From CAVQJU01 sp963729215 (GTDB taxonomy: Bacteria; Acidobacteriota; Vicinamibacteria; Vicinamibacterales; CAVVIG01): a DNA stretch of 64,000 nucleotides. The translations under genes and the position numbers were made by a program. The DNA lies in NCBI GenBank assembly GCA_963729215.1, contig CAVSND010000009.1, positions 248,001 to 312,000 of the forward strand. The letters are read 5' to 3'. Positions 54,066 to 63,008 of the stretch are shown here, piece after piece. The notes under the pieces are model-generated. The model was not told the origin of the DNA. It did no database searches and saw only the letters and a list, made by a program, of their open reading frames with translations. Numbering within the stretch: position 1 is the first letter of the stretch; each line of letters opens with the position of its first letter.

Positions 54066-55001
54066 ATGTATCGACTCGTTGTCTCGGCCGTCGCGATTGC
54101 GGCGGCCTTTGCGGTGGCGGAATGCACGACGCGGTTCGCGTACCGGCAGGACACGTCAAACGGTCACGACGCCAGCGTCATGGCAGGTCACGGCGGCGAC
54201 GCCTCCCCCATCGTCAACAGCCTGGGGTTTCGCGAACGGCCCATCGAGCCGAAGGATCCGAACCGGTTCCGCATCGCCGTCATCGGCGATTCTTTTTCGT
54301 GGGGACAGGGACTCGAGGAGCGCGAACGCTTCTCGAACCTGCTCGATACGCAGCTGGGCGCCCGCTACGAGGTGCTGAACTTCGGGATGCCCGGACACAC
54401 CATGCCGGAGCACGTCGACGAGCTCGAGCCGGTCCTGAAGCTCAACCCCGATTTCGTGCTCCTCCAGCTGTACATCAACAATTTCGAGACGCCCGGCATG
54501 CGCCGGCCGTCGCCGTATCCGCTGCTTCCTGCCGATCTGAACGCCCGGTTGACGGAGGCCTCGCTCGTGTACCAGTTGCTGGCCGATCGCTGGGCGCAGC
54601 TCCAGGAATCGCTCGGCCTCGTGGACAGCTACGCCCGCTATCTCGCGCGGCACCTGCGAGACCCGAATTCGCCCGACTCGCGCGAGGCCTTCGGCAAGCT
54701 GCGTCAATTCATCAGCCGGACCAGGGCCGCCGGAGTGCCAACGGGGGCGGTCCTCTTCCCCGCCACGGACTCGATGGGCCCGAACGGCCTCGATTACCCC
54801 TTTGGTTTCATCCACGACCGTGTACAAGCCATCTGCGCGGAAGAACGCATCGTCTTCGTCGATCTGCTCGCGCCTTTCGCACGCGCCGGCGACCCGCACA
54901 GCCTGTGGGTCAGCCCGTTCGACGCGCACCCCAACGCCCTGGCGAACCAACGGGCGGCCGCCGAGATCCTCGATGCGTTTGCAGAGTCGTGGCGCCGCTG
55001 A
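54066..55001 (+). CDS. SGNH-hydrolase-fold protein (acetyltransferase partner-like), 311 aa
   Basis: An N-terminal signal anchor MYRLVVSAVAIAAAFAVAEC, then the SGNH core: RFRIAVIGDSFSWGQGLEER (block I Ser), NFGMPGHTMPEH (block II), LQLYINNFE (block III-like) and FDAHPNALANQRAA (Asp-x2-His). It lies back-to-back with the MBOAT gene, 76 bp apart. A pair of MBOAT and SGNH proteins acts in O-acetylation of alginate and similar glycans, so I infer such a role. TAAGAT lies 9 nt before the ATG. Confidence 0.82.
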   Translation: MYRLVVSAVAIAAAFAVAECTTRFAYRQDTSNGHDASVMAGHGGDASPIVNSLGFRERPIEPKDPNRFRIAVIGDSFSWGQGLEERERFSNLLDTQLGARYEVLNFGMPGHTMPEHVDELEPVLKLNPDFVLLQLYINNFETPGMRRPSPYPLLPADLNARLTEASLVYQLLADRWAQLQESLGLVDSYARYLARHLRDPNSPDSREAFGKLRQFISRTRAAGVPTGAVLFPATDSMGPNGLDYPFGFIHDRVQAICAEERIVFVDLLAPFARAGDPHSLWVSPFDAHPNALANQRAAAEILDAFAESWRR

Positions 55002-55011
55002 CAGTCGAGCA

Positions 55012-55050
55012 CAAAAAAGGCGGAAGCGGGCGCGATGCCCGCTTCCGCCT
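55012..55050 (-). terminator. Intrinsic terminator (14-bp stem with T6) for the lipoprotein gene
   Basis: AGGCGGAAGCGGGC (55018-55031), loop GCGAT, GCCCGCTTCCGCCT (55037-55050) form a perfect 14-bp stem. On the minus strand it is followed by TTTTTT (55012-55017). It lies 22 bp after the lipoprotein stop (55072). From the plus strand it is the same stem without a T-run and may still reduce read-through from the SGNH gene. Confidence 0.92.
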
Positions 55051-55071
55051 GAACCGTGCCGCCGCGGAATC

Positions 55072-56403
55072 CTACTTGAGCTTGACTCGCATGCCGTTCG
55101 AGAAGGCGTAGCTGCCGTTGCCGGAGTTGGACCATGGCACGAAGGCGACGTTCGTCCGCTCCTTGATGTACGACCGGTCGCCGGCGTCGTTGTTCCGGCA
55201 GTTTCCCGCGCACGCGAAGAGCCCGACGATCTCGCCTTCCTGCGGCTGGTAACCCGCCATCGGTCCCCAGCGCGCCGGGATCGTAGAACCACTCGAAGCT
55301 GACGTTGCCCGGAATCCCCGAGGCGCCCAGGTCCCGCCCGTACCAGAACTGCACGACGGCGGAGCAATACCACTGGCCGCCGATGTTGACGCACATGCCG
55401 AGCGTGTACTGCGAGGCTGCCGTCGCCAAACGGGGTGTCGATCCAGCGGTCGGGTCCGATCCGCTCCGGTCGAAGTCCACCCAGAACGAATCGGGGAAGA
55501 ACGTGACGCTCGTAATCTTGGCGGTCTCCGCCCAATTGGCAAAGTCCTGCGGCGAGCTGACCATCTTCGCCTGCGACAGGCTGAATGGCTGGTAGTTGAA
55601 GGCGACACGGCCGACAGCGGCGACGACACGGCGCTCGCGTTGTCGAACGCCTGCACACGCCAGTAGTACGTGCCGGCACCCAGCGTCACATTCGGCGCGA
55701 CCGATGTCGTGCCCGGCTGCTCGGCCACAGTCGTTGACGACAGGACGTGGCTGAACGATGCGGTATCGGTGAGGTCAAAGCGATACGTGATCGCGGTGAC
55801 CGGTCCCGATCGCTGCACGTTGTTCACCGTGAAGGAAACAGTGCCCGACACGCTGGCGCCCGAACCGGGCGACGCGAGGACAGGGGCCTGCAGGACCACT
55901 TCCGGGCCGACGCTGAAGGTGCGCGCCGTGGCGAACAGCCCCACGGTGCCGCTGCTGGTGGCTCGCGCGCGCCAGAAGTACGTCTTCGCGCCCGCAAGCT
56001 TCGGCAGCACGAGGCTGGTCGAGCCGTTGGCGCCGCCCTGAGCCACGCCTTCCTGCGAAACCACGGGGCTGGTAAATGCCGCGTCAGTGGCGACCTGGAA
56101 CGTGTACGTCGGCGCCGAGCCCGTCGCCGCGGCATTCTTCACCACGAGCGTCAGCGGCTGTTCCGCGTACTTGAAGGCCTGGCCGTCATTCGGGGAGGTG
56201 GGCTTGGGGGCCGTCAGGGACACGCCCGACAGTTTGTCCGTGACAACCTTGTCGGCGTCCACGTCCGAACTGGCGGTGGAAGTCCCGCCGCCGGAGGTAC
56301 CCGACGTTCCCGACGCCGAGCCGGACGGACTTGATGGGCTGCTGCACGCGATGCTTGCGGCGATGAGTACGGCCGTACTCACGACGATGGCAGTCTTCTT
56401 CAT
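55072..56403 (-). CDS. Lipoprotein with tandem Ig/fibronectin-like domains (two frame breaks)
   Basis: Lipobox LIAASIACSS, a Ser/Gly/Thr-rich linker, then two Fn3-like modules: EQPLTLVVKNA with YTFQVATDAAFTSPVVSQEG, and SGPVTAITYRFDLTDTASFS with TYYWRVQAFDN. The C-terminal domain is broken: the frame slips near 55600 and 55280, with the middle in another frame (FANWAETAKITSVTFFPDSF, QYTLGMCVNIGGQWYCSAVV) and the end in the first (RWGPMAGYQPQEGEIVGLFA). The same architecture as 46795-48120. Its own terminator follows. Confidence 0.78.
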   Translation of the reverse strand: MKKTAIVVSTAVLIAASIACSSPSSPSGSASGTSGTSGGGTSTASSDVDADKVVTDKLSGVSLTAPKPTSPNDGQAFKYAEQPLTLVVKNAAATGSAPTYTFQVATDAAFTSPVVSQEGVAQGGANGSTSLVLPKLAGAKTYFWRARATSSGTVGLFATARTFSVGPEVVLQAPVLASPGSGASVSGTVSFTVNNVQRSGPVTAITYRFDLTDTASFSHVLSSTTVAEQPGTTSVAPNVTLGAGTYYWRVQAFDNASAVSSPLSAVSPSTTSHSACRRRRWSARRRTLPIGRRPPRLRASRSSPIRSGWTSTGADRTRPLDRHPVWRRQPRSTRSACASTSAASGIAPPSCSSGTGGTWAPRGFRATSASSGSTIPARWGPMAGYQPQEGEIVGLFACAGNCRNNDAGDRSYIKERTNVAFVPWSNSGNGSYAFSNGMRVKLK

Positions 56404-56447
56404 GTGATCCGCTGCAGAGAAAAATTGATTAACGAAACACGAGTGAA

Positions 56448-57089
56448 CTAGAAATGTGTGCCGATGCCAACCTGAATGCGATTCGTGTTCACGCTGTCGG
56501 CGTCGAGGGAGACGTGGCCATATCGGTACGAGACGTCAACAAAGAGACGCTCGCTGAGACCGATCCGCGCGCCGCCGCCGAGCATGAAGAAAAAGCCCCG
56601 CTCCTCGCCCTGCAAATCGCCGCCGAGCGTGACGCCCATCGCCGGGAGTTGCCCCGTCACATCGGCGCCGTTGATGGCATAGGTCGTCTCGCGTTTGACG
56701 CCAGCGCTGCCGAGGCCAATGCCGCCGTACGGCTGCCATTTTCCGTACATCCGCGGCCTGTACCAGAAGCCGAGGTCGAAGTAGTTGATCGGCTGCTTCG
56801 CTTCGTACGTGACGGTATTGCCGGGCGTCGTCAGTCCGGCGGCAATCGTCGCGGCGGCGGCATCCATATCCGACGACTTCGTGTTCGTCATGTAGCCGCC
56901 TTCGAAAAACAGATCGAACGAATTCGCGCTGTAGCCCCCTTCGCCGCCGAACAGCGCCCCCACCGTAGAGCCAGCCGTCAGGCCCGTCTGGAATTGAGCG
57001 TACGGGCCGGGCCTCAGCGCCTGCGCCCGAGCCGGCGCGGCTATTCCAAAGGCCAATGCAGCGGCCACCAAAAACGAAACCCTTCTCAT
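56448..57089 (-). CDS. Outer-membrane beta-barrel protein, 213 aa
   Basis: GGAGG 8 nt before the ATG at 57089 starts the signal peptide MRRVSFLVAAALAFGIAAPA. The mature part shows repeated amphipathic strands (NYFDLGFWYRPRMYG, WQPYGGIGLGSAGVKRET, GFFFMLGGGARIGL, LFVDVSYRYGHVSL) and ends in Phe (IQVGIGTHF), the barrel-assembly signal. An 8-strand OmpA/OmpW-like barrel is likely. Same strand as the lipoprotein gene, 44 bp upstream of its start. Confidence 0.85.
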   Translation of the reverse strand: MRRVSFLVAAALAFGIAAPARAQALRPGPYAQFQTGLTAGSTVGALFGGEGGYSANSFDLFFEGGYMTNTKSSDMDAAAATIAAGLTTPGNTVTYEAKQPINYFDLGFWYRPRMYGKWQPYGGIGLGSAGVKRETTYAINGADVTGQLPAMGVTLGGDLQGEERGFFFMLGGGARIGLSERLFVDVSYRYGHVSLDADSVNTNRIQVGIGTHF

Positions 57090-57310
57090 GTGTACAAACC
57101 TCCGTTGATGAGGCACCAAATCAATGCCCGGTACAAACGCAAGGGACCGCGCGGAGGAGCTGGGGGGCCGTCCGCAAAGGCGCGTGGAGTGCTCCGAAGG
57201 TACCCGACACTTGACGATGCGTCAAGTGTTCAATAGACGGAATCGACGGAAAGGTGGGCTATTCGAGCATCGGGATGTCGAATCGAACACCGCGTCAACC
57301 GCATCCGTAA

Positions 57311-57517
57311 CTAGGCGAGCCGGACGTTTTCCGCCCTGGGACCCTTGGGACCCTGCCCGCTCTCGAACGTGACCGCCTGTCCCTCGCGCAGATCGTCGAA
57401 CGCGATGCCTGAGCAGGCCGACTGGTGGAAGAAGTACTCGTTGCCGTCGCCCGCGGCGATGAACCCGAAACCCTTGTCGCTCACGAGACGCTTGATCGTG
57501 CCCTTCGTTGATGCCAT
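57311..57517 (-). CDS. Cold-shock domain protein (CspA family), 68 aa
   Basis: Single OB-fold cold-shock domain: KGTIKRLVSDKGFGFIAAGD with RNP1 KGFGFI and RNP2-like EYFFHQSA, then REGQAVTFESGQGPKGPRAE and NVRLA. It binds single-stranded RNA/DNA and melts mRNA structure. GGGAG lies upstream of the ATG. It lies 64 bp downstream of the DEAD-box helicase on the same strand. About 220 bp without a gene separates it from the barrel gene; no feature is evident there beyond a TTGACG patch with CACTTGACG/CGTCAAGTG near 57210-57227. Confidence 0.95.
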   Translation of the reverse strand: MASTKGTIKRLVSDKGFGFIAAGDGNEYFFHQSACSGIAFDDLREGQAVTFESGQGPKGPRAENVRLA

Positions 57518-57581
57518 GTCGCTCTCCCTGTAGGGCGCCGGTTCAGTACCCGGCGCATCGTTCCATTGTAAGCGGTTCGCG

Positions 57582-58937
57582 TCACTTGCGTGTCACTTGC
57601 GGCGATCCCAGGGCTTTCGGGGCCGCTGGCCCCCCCCACCCTGACCTGCGGCCTGGCCGCCCGGCCCCGGGGCGCGCGCCGGCCGTCCCTGCCCGCCTGA
57701 GGGCCTGCGCCCGGCGCTCGGCATTCGCGCGTGCCCGTGCGCGATCCTCGGCCTTGCGTGCGCGAATCTCCGCGATGCGCTGGGCATGGGGCACTTCGAG
57801 CCCGGCGGCGGGACGCGACTCGTAATCGAAATCCGGCATCGTCACCCGCGGAAGGCGCTTGCCGATCGCCCGCTCGATATCCCGCAGGCTGCCCTCTTCC
57901 TCCGGCGCGACCAGCGTGAACGCGGACCCTGTCAACTCGGCACGCGCGGTGCGGCCGACGCGGTGGATGTAATCCTCGGGCTGCCCCGGCACATCGAAGT
58001 TGATGACGTGCCCGAGCGCCGTCACGTCGATCCCGCGCGCGGCGATATCGGTGGCGACCAGGATCTTGTACCGCCCGGACTTGAAGCCCTCCAGCGCCTC
58101 GGTGCGCTGCGCCTGCGAGCGGTTCCCGTGGATGCGCTGCACCGACACGTGACGCTCGCCGAGGAACCGCGCGAGGCGGTCCGCCCTGTGCTTCGTTCTG
58201 GTAAATACGAGCGCGTCCTGCACGTCTCCGCGGAGCATGGCGAAGAGCAGCGGCGCTTTCAATTGCTGCGGCACGGGGTACACCGCCTGCGTGATCCCGG
58301 TCGCCGGCATCGACTGCCGCTCGATATTGATCCTGATCGGATCGTGCAGCATGTCCCTCGAAAGGTCCGCAATCGGTCCCGGCATCGTGGCGCTGAAGAA
58401 CAGCGTCTGGCGCCGTTTCGGCAGATGGCGCAGCACGCGGCGGATGTCGGGCAGAAAGCCCATGTCCAGCATCCGATCGGCCTCGTCCAGGACGAGGACC
58501 TCGAGGCCCGTCAGCCTCGCGTACGGCGCCCGGAAATGATCGAGCAGGCGTCCCGGTGTCGCGACGATCACGTCGACGCCGCTGCGGAACGCGTGCTCCT
58601 GTGGTCCCATTCCCACTCCGCCGAAGATGGCGGATGCGCTGAGCGGGGTGTGGACGGCCAGGCCGTTCAAATCCTCGAGAATCTGGGCCGCGAGCTCGCG
58701 CGTGGGCGTGAGGACGAGCGCGCGCGTCGTGCCGCGCGGCTTTGCCATCAACTTGTTGAGGATCGGCAGAAGGAACGCCGCCGTCTTGCCGCTGCCGGTC
58801 ATCGCACAGGCGAGCAGATCGCGGCCCTCGAGCGCCGGCGGGATCGCATCGGTCTGAATGGGCGTGGGCTTCACGAAACCGAGGTCTTTGATTCCCCTGA
58901 CCAGGTCGGGGTGGAGCTTGAAGTGGCTGAACGGCAC
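57582..58937 (-). CDS. DEAD-box RNA helicase (RhlE-like), 451 aa
   Basis: Full helicase core: Q-motif FVKPTPIQTDAI, motif I AMTGSGKT, motif II VLDEADRMLDMGF, motif III FFSATMPG, motif VI HRVGRTARAELTG. The C-terminal tail is Arg/Gly/Ala-rich, as in RhlE-type enzymes. I start at the GTG 58937 because AAAGGA precedes it by a few nt; a GTG at 58961 opens a longer frame but lies only 2 nt after a CATAAT box. Unwinds structured RNA, for example during ribosome assembly in the cold; the linked cold-shock gene agrees. Confidence 0.93.
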   Translation of the reverse strand: MPFSHFKLHPDLVRGIKDLGFVKPTPIQTDAIPPALEGRDLLACAMTGSGKTAAFLLPILNKLMAKPRGTTRALVLTPTRELAAQILEDLNGLAVHTPLSASAIFGGVGMGPQEHAFRSGVDVIVATPGRLLDHFRAPYARLTGLEVLVLDEADRMLDMGFLPDIRRVLRHLPKRRQTLFFSATMPGPIADLSRDMLHDPIRINIERQSMPATGITQAVYPVPQQLKAPLLFAMLRGDVQDALVFTRTKHRADRLARFLGERHVSVQRIHGNRSQAQRTEALEGFKSGRYKILVATDIAARGIDVTALGHVINFDVPGQPEDYIHRVGRTARAELTGSAFTLVAPEEEGSLRDIERAIGKRLPRVTMPDFDYESRPAAGLEVPHAQRIAEIRARKAEDRARARANAERRAQALRRAGTAGARPGAGRPGRRSGWGGPAAPKALGSPQVTRK

Positions 58938-58983
58938 GGAGTCCTTTGTCGAAACGAACACTTATTATGACCCACCCTGAGCG

Positions 58984-60012
58984 ATGAGCTCTCGATTTTT
59001 CTTTACGGGCATGGGTTCTGCACATCACACGACCATGCGCCGATGGCTCTTCCGTCTCGTCACGATCGTCTGCGTTGCACTGGCCACCGTCACGGTGATC
59101 GCTGCGCCGCCCGCCGGTTCGCCGGCCGCGCGCCGGACACCCCGGCCGTGCGCGGATGCCGCTTCGTGGCAGGTCCGGTTGGATCAGCAAGGCTTCTCCC
59201 CCGGCCAACTCGACGGTAGTCTCGGCACGAGTACGCGACACGCGCTTGCAGCGTTTCAGGACAGCCATGGCCTGCCGGCGAGCGGACAACCCGACTGTGC
59301 GACGTGGCACGCGCTCGTGGGCGACAAGGCCGAGTCCACGCTGACGCCCTATACCATCACGCCGGATGATGCGAAGGGGCCGTTCATCGAGCGCATGCCG
59401 CCAGACATGGAATCGGCGGGAAAACTCCAGAGCCTCGGCTACACGTCCATCATCGAGGCGCTGGCCGAACGCTTTCACGCGGCGCCCGCCTTCCTCAAGC
59501 GCCTCAACCCGCGCGCGCGATTTGCGTCCGGCGAACAGATCAAAGTACCGGCAGTCACGCCGTTCGACGAGGCCGTCAAACCCCAACATGAGACGGGCGC
59601 GGCGGATGTGTCCGTCCTCGTGTCGCGCCGCGAGTCAGCGCTGCGTGTCACGCGCGCAGACGGCACACTGATCTTCTTCGCGCCAGTCTCGAGCGGCAGC
59701 ACGCATGACCCGCTTCCTCCTGGCCACTGGAAGGTCACGTCCGTGACCTGGCGCCCGCTGTTTCACTACAACCCCGAACTGTTTTGGGATGCGGACCCCA
59801 GGGACGGCGCCGCCACGATCAAGGCCGGCCCGAATAATCCCGTGGGCGTCGTATGGATTGGCCTGGACCTCGAACACTACGGCCTGCACGGCACGCCGGA
59901 GCCGTCGAGTATCGGCGCGACGGCGTCGCATGGCTGCGTGCGCCTCACCAACTGGGACGCCGCGCGCCTGGCGTCGCTGGTTCAACCGGGAACGCCGGTG
60001 GTGTTTCAGTGA
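58984..60012 (+). CDS. L,D-transpeptidase (YkuD) with peptidoglycan-binding domain, 342 aa
   Basis: N-terminal signal peptide (start at 58984 or the ATG at 59035), then a PG-binding-1 domain (WQVRLDQQGFSPGQLDGSLG ... ALAAFQDSHGLPAS), a linker, and a C-terminal YkuD domain with HGTPEPSSIGATASHGCVRL, containing the catalytic Cys. It forms or remodels 3-3 peptidoglycan cross-links, or anchors proteins, in the periplasm. GTGA overlap with the M23 gene. A TATTAT box 16 nt before 58984 is shared with the divergent helicase promoter region. Confidence 0.92.
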   Translation: MSSRFFFTGMGSAHHTTMRRWLFRLVTIVCVALATVTVIAAPPAGSPAARRTPRPCADAASWQVRLDQQGFSPGQLDGSLGTSTRHALAAFQDSHGLPASGQPDCATWHALVGDKAESTLTPYTITPDDAKGPFIERMPPDMESAGKLQSLGYTSIIEALAERFHAAPAFLKRLNPRARFASGEQIKVPAVTPFDEAVKPQHETGAADVSVLVSRRESALRVTRADGTLIFFAPVSSGSTHDPLPPGHWKVTSVTWRPLFHYNPELFWDADPRDGAATIKAGPNNPVGVVWIGLDLEHYGLHGTPEPSSIGATASHGCVRLTNWDAARLASLVQPGTPVVFQ

Positions 60013-60677
60013 GGAGAAGGCGACGCCTGACCGGACATCGCCTGTCGGGATCGGTCATCGCGGCATTGATCGTCGGCTGCTGCGTCGGCGTGCTGGCCGA
60101 CTGGCGGCTCCGCGAAAAGGGCCCGCCCCTCCCCGCTCGCGCAAAAGAACCCGTCCTCAGTTCGTCTCCATCGAGGGAGGCGATTGCTCCAGCGCCCGTG
60201 GTGATTCGGGCGGAGACCCCGGAGGAGCAGCTCGCGCAGCGCGATCTCCGCTTCCCCATCGATCGAATGGATATCGACCGGCTCAAGGGCGGGTTCGAGG
60301 AGCGCCGCGGCGCCGGCACGCGACCGCACGAAGCCGTGGACATCCTCGCGCCGCGCTATACGCCCGTATACGCCGTCGAGAACGGGACGATTGCGAAACT
60401 GTTTTTCAGCAAGGCCGGCGGCAACACGATCTACCAGTTCGATCCGAGCCGGCGCTTTTGCTACTACTACGCGCACCTGGAACGTTACGCAGAAGGCATC
60501 CGCGACGGCCAGCCGGTTTCGCGCTCGGACGTCCTGGGTTATGTCGGCACGTCCGGCAACGCGCCGCCTGACACGCCGCACCTGCACTTCGCGATCTTCC
60601 AGCTCACGGCCGCCCAGCACTGGTGGCAGGGTACGGCGATCGATCCCTACCTCGTGTTCCACCACGTGCCCCGCTAG
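60009..60677 (+). CDS. M23-family metallopeptidase, 222 aa
   Basis: GTG start at 60009 overlaps the transpeptidase TGA. A basic N-terminus and membrane anchor (SGSVIAALIVGCCVGVLADW) are followed by a lysostaphin-like domain: TRPHEAVDILAPRYTPVYAV (His and Asp zinc ligands), YYYAHLERYAEGIRDGQPVS and PHLHFAIFQL (HxH). All expected zinc ligands are seen. It would cut peptide cross-links in peptidoglycan, an activity opposite to that of the coupled transpeptidase. The stop is adjacent to the stop of the convergent DUF5916 gene. Confidence 0.9.
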   Translation: MRRRRRLTGHRLSGSVIAALIVGCCVGVLADWRLREKGPPLPARAKEPVLSSSPSREAIAPAPVVIRAETPEEQLAQRDLRFPIDRMDIDRLKGGFEERRGAGTRPHEAVDILAPRYTPVYAVENGTIAKLFFSKAGGNTIYQFDPSRRFCYYYAHLERYAEGIRDGQPVSRSDVLGYVGTSGNAPPDTPHLHFAIFQLTAAQHWWQGTAIDPYLVFHHVPR

Positions 60678-62971
60678 CTAGCGCTGGAACGCGTACGACA
60701 CTTTCACGAAGAACTGACGGTCGATCGGAGCGAGCTGATGCAGTGGCTGGAAGGGCTCCGTGGTCAGCCCGCGATCGTCGCCATACCCGACGAACATGAC
60801 GGATTGCCAGTTCAACTTGTATCCGAGCAGCAGGGAACCGCCAAAGGTCCCGGACCGCGCCGGCACGGGATGGAGATAGAGAGACGGATCGCGATCGGTT
60901 GACACGTATTGCGCGATGGCACGGGTGAACAGGCGCGAGGTGAACGTGTACGTGCCCTTGACCCGCGACACGCGCGCGAAAAACAGCCGTCGCGACACGC
61001 CGGCCGCGTCGTCGACGTTGAGCCATTGCTGGTTGGCAATCAGGGAGATTTCGAGATGATCGGTCGGACGCAGGACGGCGCTCGTGTTGATTTGCGGGCC
61101 TCGGCCGGGGCGGGAGTTTTCGAAATCGATATCCTCGCCGATCGACGCATCGGACTGAATCGACGCCACATACCGTGATGGGCTGAGCTGGACGTAGTAC
61201 TGGAACTGGCGGCGGCCGATCAAGTCGCCGGCCGGCGTTCGGGTGGCATTGTCGATGTACTGGAACTGCATGTAGCCGCTGAGCTTCGTGTCCATGTTGA
61301 CGTCCGGGCTGCAGAGTCCGCCCGATCAGTTCGCCGGCCGTATCGACCTGGCGATCGGCAAAAACAAACGTATTTATCCGTGAGAGAAAATTCCTCGGCC
61401 TGAACGTCCAGCCACCCTGCCCGTTGGTCTGCCGGTATCCAACCTGCGGCACAAACCCCGAGTCGGCGCGAAATCCATCGCTGATATCCCGATATTGCGC
61501 AAACCAGTCGATACGCGTGGTTTGGTGGTTCCACCGGGCTGTACCCGCATGCCCGGTCAGCGCCTGCCCGGTCCACTCTGCGGCGAGGTCCGGGCGGTCG
61601 GGCGTCTTCGTGTCGCTGTAGAGCCACTGGCCGGTGACGACGTCATTGCCTGATGGGCGCCACTGAAAGTCGGGGCCGATCACGCGGTTATGGCCCGTGT
61701 CGCTCGGACGAAGGCGGTCCGTCGTCGATGCGCTGATGTTCGCGGTCGGTGAACAGGACGCTGATGAATGACAGACCGAGATCGCGCTTGGCCCGGGCAA
61801 TGACGACGGTCGACCCGAAGTCGACCGGCGCAAAATCGGAGTTCAGCGGTCCCGGCAGAATCGCGCTTCCCCCACCCGCATCGTCGGTCACGAGGACGGT
61901 GTACCGGAACCCGCCGGCTTTTCCGGTTGCGCGACCGCCGGCAATGGGATCGGTGATCGTTCGTGTGTAAACGGCCTGGATGGGGGTGGCGAAGAGGTCG
62001 ATGCCCTCGAGAAAGAACGGCCGCTTCTCCGGAAAGAACAGGGCGAAGCGCTGGTTCGTCGCGATTTGGGCCGTGTCGGATTCGATTTGGGAGAAATCCG
62101 GTTTGACGGTCACGTCGATCGCGTTGTCGGCGTTGGGCAGGTATTTCGCGTCCACGCCCACATGCAGATGCCCGACGGCATCGTCGAGCGGCGTGCCGAC
62201 CGGCCCGGGAGCTTCGGCCACATTGCTCGCGGCGGCGTACGGCGCGACAACGATGTGACCGCCGCCCGGCAGCTTTTCGATGCCGGTCAGGACGTTGGCG
62301 CGGCACACGAAGCAGTTGCTGTCTCGCGGAATGCGCGCCGTGAAGAACTGGTAGTGAAATTCGCGCGGGTAGTTGCGGTACAGCATGATCCGCCAGGTCT
62401 GCGGGTCGATGTTCTTGTACCGGATGGACGAGAACGGGATGCGGATCTCCAGCGTCCAGCCGTGTTCGGTGATCTTCGCCGCCGAATCCCAGAAAAAATC
62501 CGGAGACGCATCCTCGCCCGACGAATCATCCGTGATCGCGTCGTATTGCGTGTTTCGCGGCGTGACGAGGAAGAACGCGGCGTTTGAGCCGGTGTTGCGG
62601 GCGTCGAGCAGGATGCCCGCGTAGTCGTTCGCGTTGCCGTTGATGTTGTCGCGATCGGCAAATGGCGCGCGAATGGCGGCGGGGTTCGGGTCGTCGAATT
62701 CGAACGCCGCGTAAAGGTAGCGATCGTCAAACGTAAGGAAGCCGACGTTCTTGACCTTTGGCTCGGTGTTGTCGCCAGGCTGCTTCTCGTACCATTTGTC
62801 GATGCGGGCGGCGGTGCGCCAGGCGGCGTCCGACAAATCGCCGTCGATGATGATGGGACCGCTCGCCCGGGTGATGTGGATGGTGTCGCCTGAGAGGGCC
62901 TGCTGTGCGACAGCCGCCCGGGCTGCGAACAGCACCGCGACGGTCAGTGTAGCCACTCGGCCGCGACGCAT
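60678..62971 (-). CDS. CBM9-like/DUF5916 outer-membrane protein (two frame breaks)
   Basis: Signal peptide MRRGRVATLTVAVLFAARAA, then a family-9 carbohydrate-binding-like domain (IIIDGDLSDAAWRTAARIDK ... TFDDRYLYAAFEFDDPNPAA), then a DUF5916-type beta-barrel body (KPDFSQIESDTAQIATNQRF, LFFPEKRPFFLEGIDLF). The frame slips near 61700 and near 61310, with NRVIGPDFQWRPSGNDVV in the second frame and KLSGYMQFQYIDNATRTPAG in the third, ending FFVKVSYAFQR. Restored length is about 765 aa, typical. It lies in the outer membrane, perhaps binding or importing a glycan. The VOC gene lies 37 bp upstream. Confidence 0.85.
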
Positions 62972-63008
62972 GGATTGCGGGTTTAGACGCCCAGCCGGGC
63001 CGGAAAGT

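Noticed and set aside
13000..62000. Mass pseudogenisation of the region
   Set aside because: Breaks are single-frame indels with intact downstream coding and no nonsense codons, so sequence error is more likely.
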